In this document: positions 60,105 through 64,000 of the stretch, piece by piece
Position numbering within the stretch: the stretch's first letter is position 1
Layout: each line of letters begins with the position of its first letter
Assembly: GCA_963978545.1 (NCBI GenBank)
Contig: OZ021725.1
Location: 9,202,846-9,266,845, forward strand
Direction: 5' to 3'
DNA length: 64,000 bases
DNA from: Linyphia triangularis
Lineage: Eukaryota; Arthropoda; Arachnida; Araneae; Linyphiidae
Translations under genes and position numbers: made by a program
Notes under the pieces: model-generated
Database searches by the model: none
Told to the model about the DNA's origin: nothing
The model's input: only the letters and a program-made list of their open reading frames with translations

Positions 60105-60204
60105 TTCAATCTCCCTTCTCATATACTATAGAAGACGTTTCTAGGTCTTTTTCTGTTAGTTTAAGAGAAATAGAATGTCAATAAAATATAGACATTTATT
60201 AGTA

Positions 60205-60760
60205 TGAGTTACATTTCCCTTAAATCTCTTGATAATTCTATAGATGATAACTTAAAAATGCTTAACTCCCCAATTTGTTAAAGGATGGCTGTATGATGAA
60301 ATTGTTGATTCTTTTATACTCTTGTTGTGCAACGATAACTGTGAATTTTCATGCATTACATCAAGTTTTTCTTTGGTTATGTGTTTAGGAAACAACTGTG
60401 CGATTTTGATCTTGCAACACCAGTTATATTTTTTCCTGTTTGCTTCACTGATCATTGGGTTTTAAATAAGGTAAATAAAGTTATTAAACTATGACCCAAA
60501 GCCTAACAACAATTACCAGGGGTATTTTAATCATTTTAAAAGTTCTTTGGCAAAAATGGGCATAAAGAATTTACATGAATGGACCATAACTTCACCTCAT
60601 ATAGTTCAGCAAGATTATATAATTTGTGGTGTGTATGTTATTATGTACATCAAATAATGCATGGATGTAATTTATCCAAGTCCTTCAATCCACACACGTT
60701 TAGGTCATATATGTATTATGCTTTGCTGAGTGCAGTTCCGTTGAAGTTTAGTAATGATGA
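60205..60760 (+). pseudogene. Ulp1-like (C48) cysteine protease remnant 1
   Basis: In shifting plus frames: ISLKSLDNSIDDNLKMLNSP; then FVKGWLYDEIVDSFILLL (60,277-60,330); then DFDLATPVIFFPVCFTDHWV with the catalytic His at 60,453; then near 60,590 IVQQDYIICGVYV, where the active-site Cys context (60,625) appears, and YYVHQIMHGCNLSKSFNPHT with FRSYMYYALL. This is the order of a Ulp1/C48 desumoylating-type domain. At least three frameshifts make it a pseudogene. Confidence 0.6.
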
Positions 60761-60879
60761 AAATTACATTTGTTCTGATAACATTCAACATGAAGTTTCT
60801 CAATCCAATGTAACCCAACCAAAATAGCTCTATAGTTTCTCAATTCAGAAAAATAAATGAAGATAATGTCTCGAATCAT

Positions 60880-61472
60880 GTAATCACCATAAATGGTATC
60901 ACAATTACTCAATATATGCTTAAATCTGTAGATCCTTTCCCTACTTCTAATGAAGAGAGAATTTTAAAATTAGCTTCCCCTTGCTTTAAAAAGGGTTAGT
61001 TGTATAATTCAGTAATTGATGTATTTATTTATAATATAAGCACAATTCAAGCATAAATCTATGAATTCTGTACTTTCATTAGAACAAATTTGCTTATAAA
61101 AATCTGGGAAATGATCTAAAAGAAATTGAGCTTTTATTAATTCCTATTAAGATAAATTCTCATTAGGTGTTGCTACTTGCTTACATTAAAAAGTGTGAAT
61201 TTCAATTTTTTGATCCATTGAGTAAGCAGATTACTAGAGATTTCATGAGTATTATAAGTAAGTGTGTTTTGTTTCTAAATGATTTGTTAGGCATTTCATC
61301 TAAGTGGTCAGTTAATTGTCCTCGGCATGTTCAACAAACAGATAATTTTAATTGTGGTCTGTTTATATGTTATTATGCTGAACAAATAATTAAAAACGCC
61401 TCATTAACCAAAGAATTTAATACTTATCGTTTTAGGGAATATGTGTATAAAAACATAGTGGGTTTGTCGTGA
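60880..61472 (+). pseudogene. Ulp1-like (C48) cysteine protease remnant 2
   Basis: A second, separate domain: INGITITQYMLKSVDPFPTS, then FKKG-stop-LYNSVIDVF with TAG at 60,997 where Trp is expected. Then LLLIPIKINSH-stop with TAG at 61,164, again at a Trp position after the catalytic His. It continues open for 101 codons: FFDPLSKQ (Asp at 61,212), HVQQTDNFNCGLFICYYAEQ (Gln, and Cys at 61,353), and a C-terminal FREYVYKNI. The His, Asp, Gln and Cys positions of the C48 site are all recognisable. Close relation to remnant 1 suggests a duplicated domain or two nested gene copies. Confidence 0.65.
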
Positions 61473-61568
61473 TGAAAATGTTTTATGTATGTGTTAGTAA
61501 TTTACACCTATGTTAATTAAGTAAGTACATTTTTAAAGCAAGTAAGTACATTATGTAGTAATGGTTAT

Positions 61569-61667
61569 ATTGCATAAGTCTTGCAGGGAAGAGGCTGGCA
61601 CCTGAGTTAAAAACTAAACCCCTGTTCAGTCATACTTATGCAATAAGATTACCCGCAGGTGTCAGCC
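61569..61667. repeat. Interleaved inverted repeats
   Basis: ATTGCATAAGT (61,569-61,579) pairs with ACTTATGCAAT (61,634-61,644). GGCTGGCACCTG (61,593-61,604) pairs with CAGGTGTCAGCC (61,656-61,667) with one mismatch. The order a-b-a'-b' is a pseudoknot topology rather than a simple hairpin. It lies about 100 bp after the protease remnant and may be part of a transposon end. Confidence 0.6.
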
Positions 61668-64000
61668 AATAATGCCGTCAAAAGCCTAATCCAAAATATT
61701 AATATGCATAATTAAAGTTTTTTAGTGTGACTCCTTTAAATAGATATTTCATTTTTAAAATAATTTTAACAGCAACATTGTGCTTGCTCACCATTTCAAC
61801 ATTAAAGATTAATTTAATTAAATTATTATTTTAATTTTATTCGATGTTAAAAGCTCTCCTGTAATTTTTTTTATCAGAATGTGTTCTCATTTCTCTTGAT
61901 AGAATCATCACTTGAATTAATTGATAACACCACACAAAAATTAGAAATAAAATGAAGCTACTTTATTGTGTCAAATTACTTATGTTTGTTTTATTTATTC
62001 AACAGCGTAAAAGAAGCTTAATCAAGGACCATTTCTAGATATCTGGATCACCATTTAGAGAGAACATGTGTATTATTGATACGCATATGCATACATTACA
62101 AGAGTTTGAATTTTGTGTACATTGTTTTTTATTTTAAATAATAAAATTCTTAAATAAAAGATGCTTTGTGATTATATTCATTAGCGTATGCTATAAACTT
62201 CATAATTATTTTTGTAATGTGCAAATTATATAGCTCAATATTACCAGTTGTTGCCTATTATTTAGTGTGTAACAAATATATTCAGACCACCTCTTACTGG
62301 TTAATTAAAACCATCAAACATAAGAGCACTGGAAACTCTTATCAAATTCAGCATGGTAAATTGACTCCTTAAACAAATAGTAATATATTTTCTAAAATTT
62401 ATTATTATTTCTATAATATATTATCAATAGTTCCAAAGTTTTTTTAAACAAGCTCCAAATATTGTACACTTGTGAAATTCAAAAGATGATTTTTTTTACT
62501 TTTATAGTAAGTTACATTGATTTAGGTTAACAAAAAATTATGTTCTCCTTAAATTGATTGGAAAATTTCCAAAAGAAAACAATATGCATTTATTGGCAAA
62601 CAAAATATTCATTTCAATTTAGTAGAATGTGGTTATACAGGAAATCAGAAAAAGCTGCATTTCTTAAAATTGATTCTTTATTCATTTTTTTTTTTTTTTT
62701 TTTGCCCGATTGATATGGATGAACAATTTTAACTCCTTACCTTTAAAACATTCACTCCTATGAGAAAATTTTTATCATGGAATATTTGGATATAAATTCT
62801 AATCACCAATAGGGGAAATACTTATTAATTTAATGGGATATAAGATGCAAATTTTTAAAGGAATTTTGAGATTTCTGGGAGCGTAATAATTATTGTAGTT
62901 AGAAAAACAACTTTTAGAGACTATTTTTATTTTAAAAATATCTGTATTCTGATTGTTTTAATTTTTTTTCATATAAAACAGAATATTTTTTTTTCCAATT
63001 TATATTTTGATTATCACACACTTTCAGTATATTTTTAGAGTTTAAATCCAAAATTTCAAATAGTAAGGCCCATAAGTTTTTTCAAAAGTCATCATCACTT
63101 TCTAAAAGTAATTTAAATCACGAAAAGTATTTATGAAAATTTCGTGCGTTTATAACAAACTGTTCTAGAGTTATATCGATTCAAAGTTCGCAAGATGATG
63201 AAAATATTACTAAGAAAAACACACTTAAAAGTTGGCAATTATTGAATAGTAAGAGTTTAATGCAGGTTGAGTTAAAATTTTAATTTCATTGAACTCGAAA
63301 ATATCAATATGTTTTGGAAAAATAATTTTTTATAACATTTTGTTACCCAATGGTGGGGGAGGGGAACAACTTAATTAACATTTTCCCAGGCAAATGTGAA
63401 TTAAAGTTACAAAATCCTCAATTAAATAAAAAAAATGTATATATGGCCCTCTGCCTCTTAAAGAGCTTGCCCCTACACATAGGGAGCTGGTATGATTGGA
63501 CTTAAGAGAGAATACAGGATATCCTATATTTACTATGTTCTAAGCTGGAATTCTATATTTAGTAGATTTTTAACTCATTAGTGTTCATGGATACTTATAA
63601 CAAATGTTCTGATACACAAGATCCGAAAAATGCTCAGTATATTTTATTTTTTCCATTACATGCCTGGGTTAAAATTGAAAAATTATAGAACTAAACTTCG
63701 AAAGAGGAAGGGATAGGTGATTGATCACTGAGATTCTAACTAAATTAGACTCTGGCTATAATAGATTCTCAAAGCACATGTAAGCGATCACATTTATTGG
63801 TATTTTAAATTTGTAGTACATATAACCATATTTGCATATGCATATTTTCTTTCATATACGTAGAGAAACTAAACTAAAGAACGTTATTTTTCTTGCTGAA
63901 TACCCGAGCTTCCGCCACGAAATTGAAACTATTTTCAGCTTTATGGAAAGTAGACATTAAAATATTCCATAAGTGGAATGTTTTTATCTCTTTATCTACA
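61668..64000. other. AT-rich non-coding DNA to the window end
   Basis: No gene, RNA or repeat could be supported. A poly-T tract lies at about 62,687-62,703. Confidence 0.5.

Overview
The window looks like a transposon-rich, AT-rich animal genome, most likely from an arthropod. The reasons are a BEL/Pao LTR retrotransposon with DUF1759/DUF1758/DUF5641-type domains, an R1/LOA-like LINE whose ORF1 resembles DUF4780, many hAT remnants and MITEs, a tRNA-derived SINE, a tandem C2H2 zinc-finger array with HTGEKPHSC linkers, and a degenerate uncharacterised gene family I know mainly from arthropod genomes. The lineage cannot be fixed from the sequence alone. No rRNA gene, functional tRNA gene or CRISPR array was seen, and no ordinary host gene apart from the zinc-finger locus. 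All family assignments are from motif recognition; nothing was searched.

Layout. 1-11,839: non-coding DNA with dispersed repeats, a zero-loop palindrome (2,265-2,332), a decayed hAT (4,697-6,653) with a MITE nested in it (6,018-6,643), a second hAT-like MITE (6,932-7,327) and one GC-richer broken reading frame (10,273-10,632). 11,840-31,275 and 33,857-58,942 are two copies (A and B) of one segment in direct tandem order. Each carries the same old repeats, a hAT C-terminal relic, a long-armed fold-back element, a hAT with CATAGGCGTAAC ends, an uncharacterised gene relic on the minus strand, and the 5' part of a zinc-finger gene. Copy A runs on into an expanded, partly broken array of about 27 fingers (to 33,250). 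Copy B stops inside the third finger. 58,943-61,472 holds a decayed coding region on the plus strand with a SWIM zinc finger and two Ulp1-like (C48) protease domains. 61,473-64,000 has no recognisable gene.

The two copies work as a natural before/after experiment. Copy A has a BEL element (17,525-23,497) where copy B keeps the empty site. Copy B has a 7.8-kb hAT insertion (39,026-46,871) containing a nearly intact LINE, two SINEs (36,344-36,528 and 49,508-49,680) and a 203-bp LTR-like insertion (47,067-47,269) where copy A has empty sites. Copy A also has a 586-bp insertion (12,386-12,971). A 5.6-kb stretch (51,651-57,293) is present only in B. A relic coding frame reads across its edge in B, so A probably lost it.

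The only long open coding regions are transposon proteins: the BEL gag-pol halves (frameshifted, with the reverse-transcriptase YVDD core changed to YVYN) and the 1,243-aa LINE ORF2, which keeps its endonuclease, reverse transcriptase, RNase H and C-terminal zinc motif. The open 14-finger part of the zinc-finger gene is the only plausible host coding sequence.
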